Notes: generated from the sequence alone by a model not told the origin. DNA of 64,000 bases from Veillonella absiana (GCF_032970905.1 NZ_JAWJZA010000001.1); one strand, 5' to 3'. Shown: positions 37,203-46,351, counted from the stretch's first letter. Numbers and translations: made by a program.

Positions 37203-37601
37203 TTAATCTACTATCTGAGACGCCGCTCTTATATTGCGTTCTGCAGTAGTACTTTTTGTGCTATAAACAAAAGAACTAGGTAAAACCATTCCCAATTTTT
37301 CTTCTGCAATTTTTTGAATACGCACTGGGGATTTCAAAGCAGATACTTCAACATCCAAAGTATCATTGTCTTTTGTCAATTGCACGATGTTTTGTTGAAC
37401 CTTTACGACTTCATATCCTACTTTTGTACGAAGACTATTAATAACCATAACGCCTAAGCAAAAAAGAACTAATACAAGGCCCCATGAAACCAATTGTTTC
37501 ATCATAGGACTAAAATCAAAAACAAAACTCACGTCCCGTTTCTGACGTCCCACATATATATCTGGTTTTACTTGTGCCCCTACTGCTTTTCTCGCTAGCA
37601 T
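37203..37601 (-). CDS. ftsL: FtsL-like cell division protein
   Basis: A 132-aa bitopic protein with a positively charged N-terminus, one membrane segment (about 37-55) and a periplasmic coiled coil (about 60-100) containing LTKDNDTLDVEVSALKSPVRIQKIAEEKLGM, condensed from the septum formation initiator region. Identity rests on architecture and on position directly after rsmH. The ATG at 37601 follows GAGGGGG. Normally ftsI (a transpeptidase) follows; here murE comes next. Confidence 0.82.
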   Translation of the reverse strand: MLARKAVGAQVKPDIYVGRQKRDVSFVFDFSPMMKQLVSWGLVLVLFCLGVMVINSLRTKVGYEVVKVQQNIVQLTKDNDTLDVEVSALKSPVRIQKIAEEKLGMVLPSSFVYSTKSTTAERNIRAASQIVD

Positions 37602-37622
37602 TACTAATAGCCCCCTCAAAAA

Positions 37623-38555
37623 TTATATCTTTATAGCGATTCGCAATTTAGCACTCCGTGAACGAGGATTCAATTCCACTTCTTCTGGACTTGGCTCAAT
37701 CGCTTTATTCTTAGCTTTCACCGTTGCCACATGGTGACATACACACATCGGTAATTCCGGTGGGCATATACAACCTGTACTCAACTCTTTAAATGTTTGT
37801 TTTGTTATTCGATCCTCTAAAGAATGAAATGTAATCACTCCGATTCTGCCACCCGGTTTAAGCAGTGATACTGCATCTACGAAGCTATCGTGAAGAATTT
37901 CTAATTCACGATTCACCTCAATGCGAATAGCTTGAAATGTTCGTTTTGCCGGATGCGGACCATCTTGCCTAGCCTTAGCAGGAATTGCTTTTTTTATAAT
38001 ACTTACTAATTCACCAGTGGTTGTTATCGCATTCTCTTCACGTGCTGCAACGATGAATTCGACGATGCGCTTAGCCCATCGTTCCTCACCATATTCACGC
38101 AAGATGCGATGTAACTCATCTGGTGCATAATGATTTACTACATATTCAGCGGTAATTGGTGCACTCTTGTCCATACGCATATCTAATGGGCCATCATTCA
38201 TATAGGAGAACCCTCGATTTGGGGTATCCAATTGATAACTCGACACGCCTAGGTCAAAAATAAAACCGTCAACCTCTGTAATACCTTTATCAGTTAGTGC
38301 TTGTTTCAAATTCGCGAAATTGGTTGGTATCGTCATCACCTGGCATGTTAAATCGCTCAATCGTTTTCTCGCAACACCTAGTGCATCTTCATCTTGATCA
38401 AGACCTACAATCATCCCCTTCGGTGAAAGCTTCTCCCCCACCGCATGAGCATGACCTGCTCCACCAAGAGTGCAGTCTACATAAATCCCATCAGGATTTT
38501 GTACCACACCGTCAACTGTCTCACGTAATAATACGCTTGTATGATTAAATTCCAA
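37623..38555 (-). CDS. rsmH: 16S rRNA C1402 N4-methyltransferase
   Basis: A 310-aa SAM methyltransferase (MraW) acting on C1402 of 16S rRNA. HTSVLLRETVDG, VDCTLGGAGHA (SAM loop), FDLGVSSYQLD and FHSLEDR with the C-terminal NPRSRSAKLR are characteristic. The start is a TTG with AGGAGG five bases upstream. It follows mraZ by 9 nt. Confidence 0.97.
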   Translation of the reverse strand: MEFNHTSVLLRETVDGVVQNPDGIYVDCTLGGAGHAHAVGEKLSPKGMIVGLDQDEDALGVARKRLSDLTCQVMTIPTNFANLKQALTDKGITEVDGFIFDLGVSSYQLDTPNRGFSYMNDGPLDMRMDKSAPITAEYVVNHYAPDELHRILREYGEERWAKRIVEFIVAAREENAITTTGELVSIIKKAIPAKARQDGPHPAKRTFQAIRIEVNRELEILHDSFVDAVSLLKPGGRIGVITFHSLEDRITKQTFKELSTGCICPPELPMCVCHHVATVKAKNKAIEPSPEEVELNPRSRSAKLRIAIKI

Positions 38556-38564
38556 GACAGCCTC

Positions 38565-38996
38565 CTATAACATAATACCTTCCAAACTTTCCGCTAATTC
38601 TTCCATGCTTGGTGCTACTTCTTCATCATACGATTCATATTGTTCGCGACTCCAAATTTCAACATGATCACCAGCGCCCAAGATAACCGCATTTTTTTTC
38701 AAATGTGCATGTTCACGCAATGGGCTTGGTACCAGCACACGACCTTGACGATCAAAATCAAGTTCAGCAGCGCTACCAAATACGAAACGTTTCAATGCAC
38801 GAATACCTGCTTTAGTGGATGGTTGTGATTGTAAAGCAACGGAAATTTTTTCCCATTTTTCTAGTGTATATATGGATAAACAGTCATCGAAGCCCTTAGT
38901 AACGATACAAGTATCGCCTAATTGTTCACGTATTTTTGCAGGAATAATCAAACGACCTTTTGTATCAATCGTATGGTTAAATTCGCCCATGAACAT
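38565..38996 (-). CDS. mraZ: Transcriptional regulator MraZ
   Basis: A 143-aa double-AbrB-fold DNA-binding protein, first gene of the division cluster. The two DxxGR elements are TIDTKGRLIIPAKIR and DFDRQGRVLVPSPLR. In other bacteria MraZ binds GTGG-type direct repeats in its own promoter; such repeats are present here (39020-39062). GGGAGGTGA precedes the ATG. Confidence 0.96.
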   Translation of the reverse strand: MFMGEFNHTIDTKGRLIIPAKIREQLGDTCIVTKGFDDCLSIYTLEKWEKISVALQSQPSTKAGIRALKRFVFGSAAELDFDRQGRVLVPSPLREHAHLKKNAVILGAGDHVEIWSREQYESYDEEVAPSMEELAESLEGIML

Positions 38997-39019
38997 GCTT
39001 CGTCACCTCCCTTTCTATT

Positions 39020-39062
39020 CCATATTCACCACTATATGGTAAATTCTACCACATTCCCCCAC
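39020..39062 (-). promoter_or_regulatory. GTGG direct repeats, candidate MraZ boxes
   Basis: On the minus strand GTGG occurs at 39059-39062, 39049-39052 and 39029-39032, that is at offsets 0, 10 and 30, with ATGG at 39020-39023. The first two are inside the promoter spacer and next to the -10. The 10-nt period matches the helically phased repeats described for MraZ. Confidence 0.5.
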
Positions 39063-39071
39063 TTGATACAA
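39043..39071 (-). promoter_or_regulatory. Promoter of mraZ and the division cluster
   Basis: Minus-strand -35 TTGTAT (39066-39071), 17-nt spacer, extended -10 TGGTAGAAT (hexamer 39043-39048), about 45 nt before mraZ. Confidence 0.65.
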
Positions 39072-39178
39072 CAATTAATTAATAAAAAATGCCGATTTTA
39101 TATAGTTTTTTACTACAATCTTTCTTTTTCTCCTTTTCTCTCTATATTCTACGAATTTATGTTCGACATTATAAATAT

Positions 39179-39211
39179 AAAAAAACTTTATCAAGATTTC
39201 TCAAGATAAAG
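39179..39211 (-). terminator. Orphan intrinsic terminator upstream of the mraZ promoter
   Basis: Stem CTTTATC/GATAAAG (39186-39192 with 39205-39211) followed on the minus strand by T7. It lies 240 nt beyond trxA, which already has its own terminator, so it either backs that up or ends an unannotated short RNA. Confidence 0.65.
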
Positions 39212-39416
39212 CACCTAATCTAGATATAATATATATAAGGTTTTATAGCAACAAAATCATACAATTTATAGTTTCACAACATACTATTATTTAGATTTTA
39301 TTAATCTCACATATCAACCATCATTATATTCAATTTTTACTAATCCCCCACTTTATTTCCCTCACTTTTCCACAATGTCACCTATAGTTACAATTTACAA
39401 AAGAATCAAATAATGC

Positions 39417-39454
39417 AAAAATCCCCCACTATGTGACACCACATAATGAGGGAT
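39417..39454 (-). terminator. Terminator of trxA
   Basis: 15-bp stem (39421-39435 with 39440-39454, some G-U pairs) around ACAC-type loop and a minus-strand T5 tract, 11 nt past the trxA stop. Confidence 0.85.
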
Positions 39455-39464
39455 ATATATTTGA

Positions 39465-39785
39465 TTATAATTGTGCTTCTACAGCACCTTGTAAATCACC
39501 TTTAGGCAAGTAACCAATTTTACGATCTACTACTTCACCATTTTTTACTACTACGAATGTTGGTAACACTTCAACTTGTAATGCACGTGCTAAATCAGTT
39601 TCTTCATCAGCATTTACCTTTACAAAGTTTGCTTTACCTTCCATTTCACCAGCGATTTCTTCTACTATTGGCATCATGCGAACACAATAGCCGCACCATG
39701 GTGCCCAGAAATCAATCAAAGTAATACCTTCTTGATTAAGAAGATCTTGGTATTCTGCAGTTTTTAATTCTTTTAATTCGCTCAT
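39465..39785 (-). CDS. trxA: Thioredoxin
   Basis: A 106-aa thioredoxin-fold protein. The active site is WCGYC (Cys31, Cys34) with Tyr where most thioredoxins have Pro, and the cis-Pro is in EVLPTFVV. Buried Asp in IDFWAPW is retained. The CGYC variant may shift the redox potential. AGGAGG precedes the ATG, and the gene is 10 nt after the CoA-binding protein gene, so both are under the promoter at 40192-40219. Confidence 0.93.
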   Translation of the reverse strand: MSELKELKTAEYQDLLNQEGITLIDFWAPWCGYCVRMMPIVEEIAGEMEGKANFVKVNADEETDLARALQVEVLPTFVVVKNGEVVDRKIGYLPKGDLQGAVEAQL

Positions 39786-39794
39786 TGTTGCCTC

Positions 39795-40169
39795 CTAAGG
39801 TAATTGAACTAATACGCAATCCTCTATGACATTTAATCCCACTTCTGTAGCTTTTTTCACAACAGCCGGTTTATCTGCGCCTGGTTGTAACCACACCGTA
39901 GGAATACCTAATACTTTACATTCATCAACAGCAGCTAATCCTACCTTTTCTGGAACTACGAAATCCACAACATTAGGAACTACTGGTAAATCCGTTAATG
40001 ATGAATAGCACTTATCACCATCAATACTATCAATATTAGGGTTTACTGGATAGACTTCATATCCATGATTCTTCAGATGTTTATAGATCTTGTAACCGAA
40101 CTTATCGGTCTTATGTGTTGCTCCAATTACGGCCCACACTTTTTGATCGAGAACTTGTTGAATTGTCAT
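39795..40169 (-). CDS. CoA-binding domain protein (YccU family)
   Basis: A 124-aa single-domain Rossmann protein of the succinyl-CoA-synthetase-like CoA-binding family: VWAVIGATHKTDKFGYKIYKHL at the N-terminus, YPVNPN and VWLQPGA in the middle, GLNVIEDCVLV at the end. Stand-alone members bind CoA or NAD; role unknown. The ATG at 40169 follows AGAGGTG; an in-frame GTG three codons earlier overlaps this SD. It is cotranscribed with trxA. Confidence 0.85.
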   Translation of the reverse strand: MTIQQVLDQKVWAVIGATHKTDKFGYKIYKHLKNHGYEVYPVNPNIDSIDGDKCYSSLTDLPVVPNVVDFVVPEKVGLAAVDECKVLGIPTVWLQPGADKPAVVKKATEVGLNVIEDCVLVQLP

Positions 40170-40191
40170 AAGAATCACCTCTTCTATTTAT

Positions 40192-40219
40192 ATTATAGCT
40201 CGATATCGATATTTGTCAA
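40192..40219 (-). promoter_or_regulatory. Consensus promoter of the CoA-binding/trxA genes with an embedded palindrome
   Basis: Minus-strand -35 TTGACA (40214-40219) and -10 TATAAT (40192-40197), 16-nt spacing: perfect hexamers. The spacer contains GATATCGATATC-type self-complementary sequence, and TCGATATT/AATATCGA arms flank the -35 (about 40206-40213 and 40226-40233). A repressor site is likely. Confidence 0.75.
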
Positions 40220-40244
40220 TATATTAATATCGAATTTTATTAAT

Positions 40245-41210
40245 TTAATTTCGCACAACAATTTCATCTCTAAACAATGTATCAACACTCATTAGTTCTG
40301 AATTTCTTGCACGTTCAACCAATTCGCATAGTGTAATCGTTCCATGTGATAAAAGCTCATCTTTCATCACTAAATCACACTGTTTACAGAGTTCCCCCAA
40401 AATTCTCTCACTACTATATCCAGATTCACGCAGTTCCTTAATAGTTATACTCTTCTGTCGTTTAGATAATCTATGGCCTTCTACATCAATCAATAAAGGG
40501 GCATGTCCATAATGTACTGGGCTTTCACCCAACAAAGAATATAAATACATTTGTTGTGCTGTTGTGTCCAGCAGGTCTGCACCTCTAACAATCTCTGTAA
40601 CCCCCATTGCCACATCATCTAACGTGACAGCCAGATTATATGCAAACATACCATCCCCACGTTTCACCACAAAATCATCCACTTCACTACGAAGCACTCG
40701 AGTTTGTAATCCTTGCCAACGATCCATAAACTCTATGGTACGATCCTCCACCTTAATTCTCCAAGATGGTTCTTTCTGCGTCCATTGCTCTTTTATATCG
40801 GCTAACGACAAGTGGCGACAATGACCGTCATATAAATGGGGAATTTCCCCACGATGTGGGGCTGATGCAATGCTCTGAATACGTGCCCGATTACAAAAAC
40901 ACGGATATACAAATCCCACTGACTCCCACTGAGCGAGTGTTTTTTCATAATAATCATAACGCTCACTCTGCCAATAAGGGCCATGTGCCCCACCTATTCT
41001 TGGGCCTTCATCCCACTCAAAGCCAAGCCACTCTAAATCGTCAAGCAACTGTTCACCTAGCTCACGCTTAGATCGCTGTATATCAATATCCTCCATACGA
41101 ACAAGAAATGTACCATGTTGTTGCTTTACCGATAAATACGACAAAAGAGCGATCCACACATTACCCAAGTGGATATGTCCTGTCGGGCTCGGTGCGAATC
41201 GTCCTTTCAT
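40245..41210 (-). CDS. gluQ: Glutamyl-Q tRNA(Asp) synthetase
   Basis: A 321-aa truncated glutamyl-tRNA synthetase paralogue lacking the anticodon-binding domain; it attaches glutamate to queuosine in tRNA(Asp). GRFAPSPTGHIHLGN carries the HIGH-like motif and RLSKRQKS the KMSKS-like loop. Putative zinc ligands lie in YPCFCNR and the later HCRHL. Length fits GluQ, not GltX. The ATG at 41210 has AAGGAG upstream. Confidence 0.93.
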   Translation of the reverse strand: MKGRFAPSPTGHIHLGNVWIALLSYLSVKQQHGTFLVRMEDIDIQRSKRELGEQLLDDLEWLGFEWDEGPRIGGAHGPYWQSERYDYYEKTLAQWESVGFVYPCFCNRARIQSIASAPHRGEIPHLYDGHCRHLSLADIKEQWTQKEPSWRIKVEDRTIEFMDRWQGLQTRVLRSEVDDFVVKRGDGMFAYNLAVTLDDVAMGVTEIVRGADLLDTTAQQMYLYSLLGESPVHYGHAPLLIDVEGHRLSKRQKSITIKELRESGYSSERILGELCKQCDLVMKDELLSHGTITLCELVERARNSELMSVDTLFRDEIVVRN

Positions 41211-41268
41211 TGTTATCTCCTTACTAGTTATAAGCAATACCTAGTCATTACTTGCCATATTCAGTCTA

Positions 41269-44178
41269 TTAATTTGGCAAAGATACGATTTCATCAAAGG
41301 TACTACCAGCCGCTTTGATTTTTTCTTCATTTCCCATTGCACAAATGTGATTATCCTTAATAACAGATTCTACCACATCTGCCAATGCCACGATGTCTTG
41401 TGGTTGGCAGGCAATAACTTGTTTACGGAATTCAACCTTATCGGCTAAATTTGTACCACTAAAATACAATCCCATAGCACGGGGACCACGCAAAGATGGT
41501 GTCATTGTCAAATCTAAAGAACTCATAGTACCAATGATATATTTACGCATTTCACGATCTGTTAGGTTAAAATTACGTAAATATTCAGGTAATTCTTTAT
41601 ATACATCTAGGGTTTCTGTAAGGTTAGGATCACGGTAACTACAGAATACCATACTGCCATCATTATAGAAATTCGCAAAAGCACCATAGGCACCACCTTG
41701 CACACGTATACGAATCCATAAATATTCGTAGCGCAAGATAACCTCTAATACACTCATAGCACCTTTATGGTCAAACCCATGATCTTTAAAATTACCGCCT
41801 TGAGCCACATATTGCACCTTACCAGCTGTGACAATAGCTTCGTTAGTTGCTTGTTTTGTCATTACTAGCTTATTACCTGGAACTACATCATGACTCCAAT
41901 TAGAAATAATTGGTGTAATCATGTCGATAAATGGTGCTAATTCCTCTTCCTCACCAACAAACATGATATCTAGATTATTGGATCTAAAGATTTTCTTAGC
42001 TACTTCTGCTAATTTTTCCGGTAATAATGGTAATGCTGCTGGATTTGTAGCTAATTCACTGATTTTTTGATAGTAACCCAAGTTACCGCTATCACGGAAT
42101 TTACCAGCCCCGGATACTTGTGCCAATACGCGTTGCGTCACGATAGTGTGTCCACGCCGGAATGCCTCATTATCCCAGATAGCTTTGCTTTCTTGTACGA
42201 GTTCCGTTAAACGTTTTACATTAGTAAATCTAGATTCGCTAATAATTTCGTTAACAATACGGCACAAATCAGCCAATTTAGAATGTAAAGCCTTACTGCG
42301 CACAATCAACAATGGTGTGAATTCATCACGAGTACCATCCTTGGCAATGGCTGTAATATCCGCAGTAAAACCACCTAAATTTAGATTAATATCCTTAGAC
42401 AATTCTTCATAAGAGCGTTTTGTGTCTACACGACTCAAAATATCCGTCAAAATATCTGCATAGAACAAGTCTTCTTCGGTGAGGCAATCTAATTTGAAAT
42501 AGAATCCAGTGTAGTTAATACCTTTGGCAAAGGTTGGCACAAAATGAACCTTTGTGTCTCCTACCATTTGTTCACGCCGTTCTACATCTTCAATATTTGG
42601 ATTCAAATCAGATAATTCAAGCAATGGAATCGATTCTAGTGCTTCTTCAGAATCTGGTGTTTCTTGACGAATTTTCAATGCTTTTGTTTGTTCCACAATG
42701 GCATTAATTTCATCTTCACTCATATTAGCTTTAACCGCTGCCAATTTTTCTTTTACAGCTTGATCTTTTTTAGCTTGTAACCCTTTTTCAGGATAGATAG
42801 ACACTAATGCTTTATGCGTATTGTTAAGCAGTGTTTGAGAAATTAAATCTTCAAAATATGTACCGCTCAAGCCTTGACGGATATTTACTAGTGCTTCTTC
42901 ATAATGCAATAATTCCAATGGATCCATATCATAAAGCCATTGGTCCATCATACGAATAACATAAGCTAAGCCAATTGGACGTCCACCAAAGTCATTTTCA
43001 CGCAATGTAAATTCAATACTATTTAAAGATGCTTCTAATAACTCTTTATCGAGACCATTTGTTACCATCTCTTTTAATGTAGATTCCACAATGTCTTGCA
43101 ACAATTGTTGTTTATCCATTTCAGAGCCAGTCACTGTCACATTCCACATTGGTTGACGAATACTGTCTAGATAATAGCCGGTTACATCACTGCCGATGCC
43201 AGCTTTCACCAAGGCCTGTTTCAAAGGCGCTGCAGAGGATGTCAACAATGCATGTGTTAACACCTCGTAGGCTAAACTCTGTTCTGGTGTCATATGTGTT
43301 AACACATAGGACAAGGCGTGCAGTGTTTTATTATCTGTACCTTCATCGGCACCAACGCTAAATGGATAGCTCACAATCTTACCTTCTGTAAATGGTTGTT
43401 GAATTCCCACCTCTGTATGCACATCAATGGCATCAAAATGTTGTAAATATTCATCATTCAAGAATGCCAATTGTTCTTCGATATTCATCGTGCCATATAG
43501 GAAAATATAGCTATTGGATGGATGATAATGAACACGGTAGAATTCTTGGAATTGTTCATACGTTAAATCCGTAATGAAATCAGGATCCCCACCAGAATCT
43601 ACACCATACGTAGTATCTGGGAACAATTCATGCATAATTTGACGTTCCAATACGGAATCAGGAGATGAATAGACCCCTTTCATTTCATTGAATACAACGC
43701 CCTTGTACGTCAATTCATCATCAGCATTATCTAATTCATAATGCCACCCCTCTTGCATCACGATTTCTGGGTCATTCGCCACACGAGGATACAATACGGC
43801 ATCCAAATATACGTCCATCAAATTATGGAAATCCTTGTCGTTCTTGCTGGCCACCGGATACATTGTTTTATCCGGATAGGTCATAGCATTTAAAAATGTA
43901 TTTAAAGACCCCTTAACGAGTTCCACAAACGGCTCTTTTAATGGGAACTTGCGAGACCCACATAAAACGGAATGCTCCATGATATGTGCGACACCAGTGC
44001 TATCGCTAGGTGTCGTACGAAACGCAATATTAAAAACTTTATTCGTATCTGGTGAATCTATGTAAATTAGACGAGCACCAGATTTTTCGTGCTTCATTTC
44101 ATAGGCAGTGCCATTGATTTCATCAATTCGTTCAACACGATTCAATCGGAATCCAGAATATACTTGATTTAACTCCAC
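41269..44178 (-). CDS. M16C insulinase-family peptidase, presequence protease-like
   Basis: A 969-aa zinc metallopeptidase of the PreP/Cym1 type. The inverted zinc motif HIMEH (residues about 65-69) followed by SVLCGSRKFPLKEPF and the third-ligand region FNEMKGVYSSP are present, with two tandem M16 halves and an M16C-associated domain between them. These enzymes degrade free peptides inside a closed chamber. The start is taken as GTG at 44178 (AAGGGG upstream, giving the usual MELNQVYSGF N-terminus); the frame extends 27 codons further through a hairpin, which argues against the longer form. No signal peptide: cytoplasmic. Confidence 0.92.
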   Translation of the reverse strand: MELNQVYSGFRLNRVERIDEINGTAYEMKHEKSGARLIYIDSPDTNKVFNIAFRTTPSDSTGVAHIMEHSVLCGSRKFPLKEPFVELVKGSLNTFLNAMTYPDKTMYPVASKNDKDFHNLMDVYLDAVLYPRVANDPEIVMQEGWHYELDNADDELTYKGVVFNEMKGVYSSPDSVLERQIMHELFPDTTYGVDSGGDPDFITDLTYEQFQEFYRVHYHPSNSYIFLYGTMNIEEQLAFLNDEYLQHFDAIDVHTEVGIQQPFTEGKIVSYPFSVGADEGTDNKTLHALSYVLTHMTPEQSLAYEVLTHALLTSSAAPLKQALVKAGIGSDVTGYYLDSIRQPMWNVTVTGSEMDKQQLLQDIVESTLKEMVTNGLDKELLEASLNSIEFTLRENDFGGRPIGLAYVIRMMDQWLYDMDPLELLHYEEALVNIRQGLSGTYFEDLISQTLLNNTHKALVSIYPEKGLQAKKDQAVKEKLAAVKANMSEDEINAIVEQTKALKIRQETPDSEEALESIPLLELSDLNPNIEDVERREQMVGDTKVHFVPTFAKGINYTGFYFKLDCLTEEDLFYADILTDILSRVDTKRSYEELSKDINLNLGGFTADITAIAKDGTRDEFTPLLIVRSKALHSKLADLCRIVNEIISESRFTNVKRLTELVQESKAIWDNEAFRRGHTIVTQRVLAQVSGAGKFRDSGNLGYYQKISELATNPAALPLLPEKLAEVAKKIFRSNNLDIMFVGEEEELAPFIDMITPIISNWSHDVVPGNKLVMTKQATNEAIVTAGKVQYVAQGGNFKDHGFDHKGAMSVLEVILRYEYLWIRIRVQGGAYGAFANFYNDGSMVFCSYRDPNLTETLDVYKELPEYLRNFNLTDREMRKYIIGTMSSLDLTMTPSLRGPRAMGLYFSGTNLADKVEFRKQVIACQPQDIVALADVVESVIKDNHICAMGNEEKIKAAGSTFDEIVSLPN

Positions 44179-44455
44179 TGTACCCCTTCTTTCTATTATT
44201 AAATAATAAACACAGATGTGAATCTGTGTTTTTCTAGTGATTTCAATGTATTTCATCATTGTGAAAACTAGTACTTACTACACCGTCCACATATGAATGT
44301 ACTTAAAATTATCGATATATATTATATCATATTTTAGGAAAATCTTACATACTAAGAACGCTTATCATATGCCATAAATATTCGTATAGCAGGTAAAAAA
44401 CGCCAGAAATAGATTGAGTATTGAAAGATTCCTATTAAAACTATATACGTTAAAC

Positions 44456-44482
44456 AAAAAAACGCTTTATTTCTAAAGCGTT
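44456..44482 (-). terminator. Terminator overlapping the end of bioF
   Basis: Stem AACGCTTTA/TAAAGCGTT with a 4-nt loop and a minus-strand T7 tract. The bioF stop codon (44473-44475) lies inside the hairpin. Confidence 0.85.
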
Positions 44483-45615
44483 TTTTCTGTATTTCGTTGT
44501 AATGAATGCACTAATTCATCGATTTGTTCTTCTGTATGACCAGCCATTAATGTAATACGCAATATGGCTTCGCCTTCAGGAACCGCCGGATAGCGAATCG
44601 GAGTTGTCCAAATCCCATCCTCCCATAGTTTTTCAGCCATCGCTACCGCTCTTGTCGCACTCCCCATAGGAATTGGTACTATATGACTACTATTCTGTAC
44701 CGCAAAACCAATGCTGGCCAATCGTTGCACCAAATACTGCTGATTATGTTGCAACCGTTCAATCAACTCTGGATGTTCTTGAATATAGTCTAGAGCGGAT
44801 AACGCAAAGGCAATAGAAAAAGGTGAACAAGAGGTCGAAAACATATAACTACGCCCTAAATTCTGTAGTAAGTGAATAATAAGTTGAGAACTAGCTACAA
44901 AGGCTCCTTCTGAACCTATAGCTTTACTTAGACATCCCATAAGGATATCAGGGCGTGGTGTATAAGGCATATTGGTAATACCAAATCCATGGGCATCATC
45001 AATAACGGTAATCGCCTCCCATCGTTTACCGACTTTCACAAAATCCTCTAGTAAAAGTACATCTCCATCCATGCTAAACACATAATCTGAAACTAATATA
45101 ATAGGCCCCTTATGACCATTACGTCGTGCATCCCCTACCATGGTTTCCAACGCCTCAAGATTCATATGTGGATATACAGTTACCTGGGCGCGACTCATGC
45201 GGAGACCATCAATGATGGAAGCATGGTTTTTTTCATCCGAAAACACAAGTGTATCAGGAGTAACCAACGCAGAAAAAATCCCTATATTAGCCATATATCC
45301 AGAAGAAAATAATAGGGTTGACTCATATCCAGTCATTTTAGCTAATCTAGCCTCTAATTCAACATGTAATGCAGTATTACCTGTGGTCAAACGAGAACCA
45401 CACGCCCCTGCACCATAAGTTTTAGAGACTTCAATAGCCTTGTCCCAAAGTGTAGGTAATTCACTGATAGACAAATAATTGCTAGATGAAAACATCAATA
45501 TGTCTTGATGATCTACAACAGATTTTGTCAATTGAGCCGATTCAATGATACGTTGAGATCGTAGTAAACCTTTATCCAATAATTCTGAATATTTTGATTC
45601 ATAGATTTCCCACAT
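44473..45615 (-). CDS. bioF: 8-amino-7-oxononanoate synthase
   Basis: A 380-aa PLP enzyme of the alpha-oxoamine synthase family condensing pimeloyl-CoA with L-alanine. The PLP lysine is in GCLSKAIGSEGAF (about K231), with DDAHGFGI and SRLTTGNTALHVELE typical. GAGGG is upstream. Last gene of bioY-bioW-bioF; it consumes the product of bioW. Confidence 0.92.
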   Translation of the reverse strand: MWEIYESKYSELLDKGLLRSQRIIESAQLTKSVVDHQDILMFSSSNYLSISELPTLWDKAIEVSKTYGAGACGSRLTTGNTALHVELEARLAKMTGYESTLLFSSGYMANIGIFSALVTPDTLVFSDEKNHASIIDGLRMSRAQVTVYPHMNLEALETMVGDARRNGHKGPIILVSDYVFSMDGDVLLLEDFVKVGKRWEAITVIDDAHGFGITNMPYTPRPDILMGCLSKAIGSEGAFVASSQLIIHLLQNLGRSYMFSTSCSPFSIAFALSALDYIQEHPELIERLQHNQQYLVQRLASIGFAVQNSSHIVPIPMGSATRAVAMAEKLWEDGIWTTPIRYPAVPEGEAILRITLMAGHTEEQIDELVHSLQRNTEKTL

Positions 45616-45622
45616 AGCAGTT

Positions 45623-46351
45623 TTAACCCTCTTTTACTATTACCACTTGATGCTCCAAATAGTGTTGACATGCTTCCATATCAGCTAATCTAGAGTCTAC
45701 TACTAAAATCCTACCACCCAAATTAGATCCATAGGGCTTAACTTTTGTAATACGACAATACGCATCAGCAGTAGCAATATAACCAATTTGGTATTCTGGA
45801 TCATCAGATATACAAATCTCAGCTATTACACCATCTGCTGATAATGCTTTGGAGGCAAGAACAAGAGCCTCTTTATAATGATTTTTTCCTTCGTCCACCA
45901 CTGTAGTATTTTCATAATCCATATTTGACAATCTAATGCCTCTCTCATGATCTGGTTCCAAACGAGAGTGTGTTGCTATATCATACATAATGGCCCCTCT
46001 CATATTCCCCGTTTTCGCCAATACATCAACGAGGTACCCTGCCAATTCAGAGGAGAAGCCTGGCAATGCACTAAGTTGTTTTGCCATTATTTTTAATCCA
46101 TCCTGATAGGTATCTACGGCTATCATGTTCGTGGGTAACGCTTGAATATACTGAATGCATTTCTCTTCAATACCTTCCACCTTGATATTGATGAAAGTAG
46201 GCTTACCTTTGCTATGATTTTGTGCACGGGTGATAAGTTGTTGACTCACCTTGGGAACTGCAGCTTCATCAACAATTCGCTCTGCTCCAGATACATGAAC
46301 CTCTTGTCCGCACTCCCACTTAGAGGCCCTCATCTTCACACAATACTTCAT
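45623..46351 (-). CDS. bioW: 6-carboxyhexanoate-CoA ligase (pimeloyl-CoA synthetase)
   Basis: A 242-aa BioW-type ligase activating pimelate to pimeloyl-CoA with ATP. The N-terminal MRASK and VSGAERIV, and the later RGIRLSNMDYE and GGRILVVD segments fit the family. The start lies next to the bioY stop codon, implying coupling. bioW plus bioF give the first two steps from free pimelate; bioA, bioD and bioB are not in the window. Confidence 0.9.
   Translation of the reverse strand: MKYCVKMRASKWECGQEVHVSGAERIVDEAAVPKVSQQLITRAQNHSKGKPTFINIKVEGIEEKCIQYIQALPTNMIAVDTYQDGLKIMAKQLSALPGFSSELAGYLVDVLAKTGNMRGAIMYDIATHSRLEPDHERGIRLSNMDYENTTVVDEGKNHYKEALVLASKALSADGVIAEICISDDPEYQIGYIATADAYCRITKVKPYGSNLGGRILVVDSRLADMEACQHYLEHQVVIVKEG

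Larger units (their letters stand above)
38997..39464. other. Regulatory spacer between trxA and mraZ
   Basis: About 470 bases with no credible gene. It holds the trxA terminator, a second terminator at 39179-39211 with no gene in front of it, the mraZ promoter and GTGG repeats. On the minus strand around 39340-39375 two further AAAGTG(A/G)GGGA segments occur. Confidence 0.6.

Noticed and set aside
44200..44259. N-terminal extension of the M16C peptidase to the first in-frame ATG
   Set aside because: The extension runs through a hairpin (AACACAGAT/AATCTGTGTT) and has no SD; the GTG at 44178 gives the family N-terminus.
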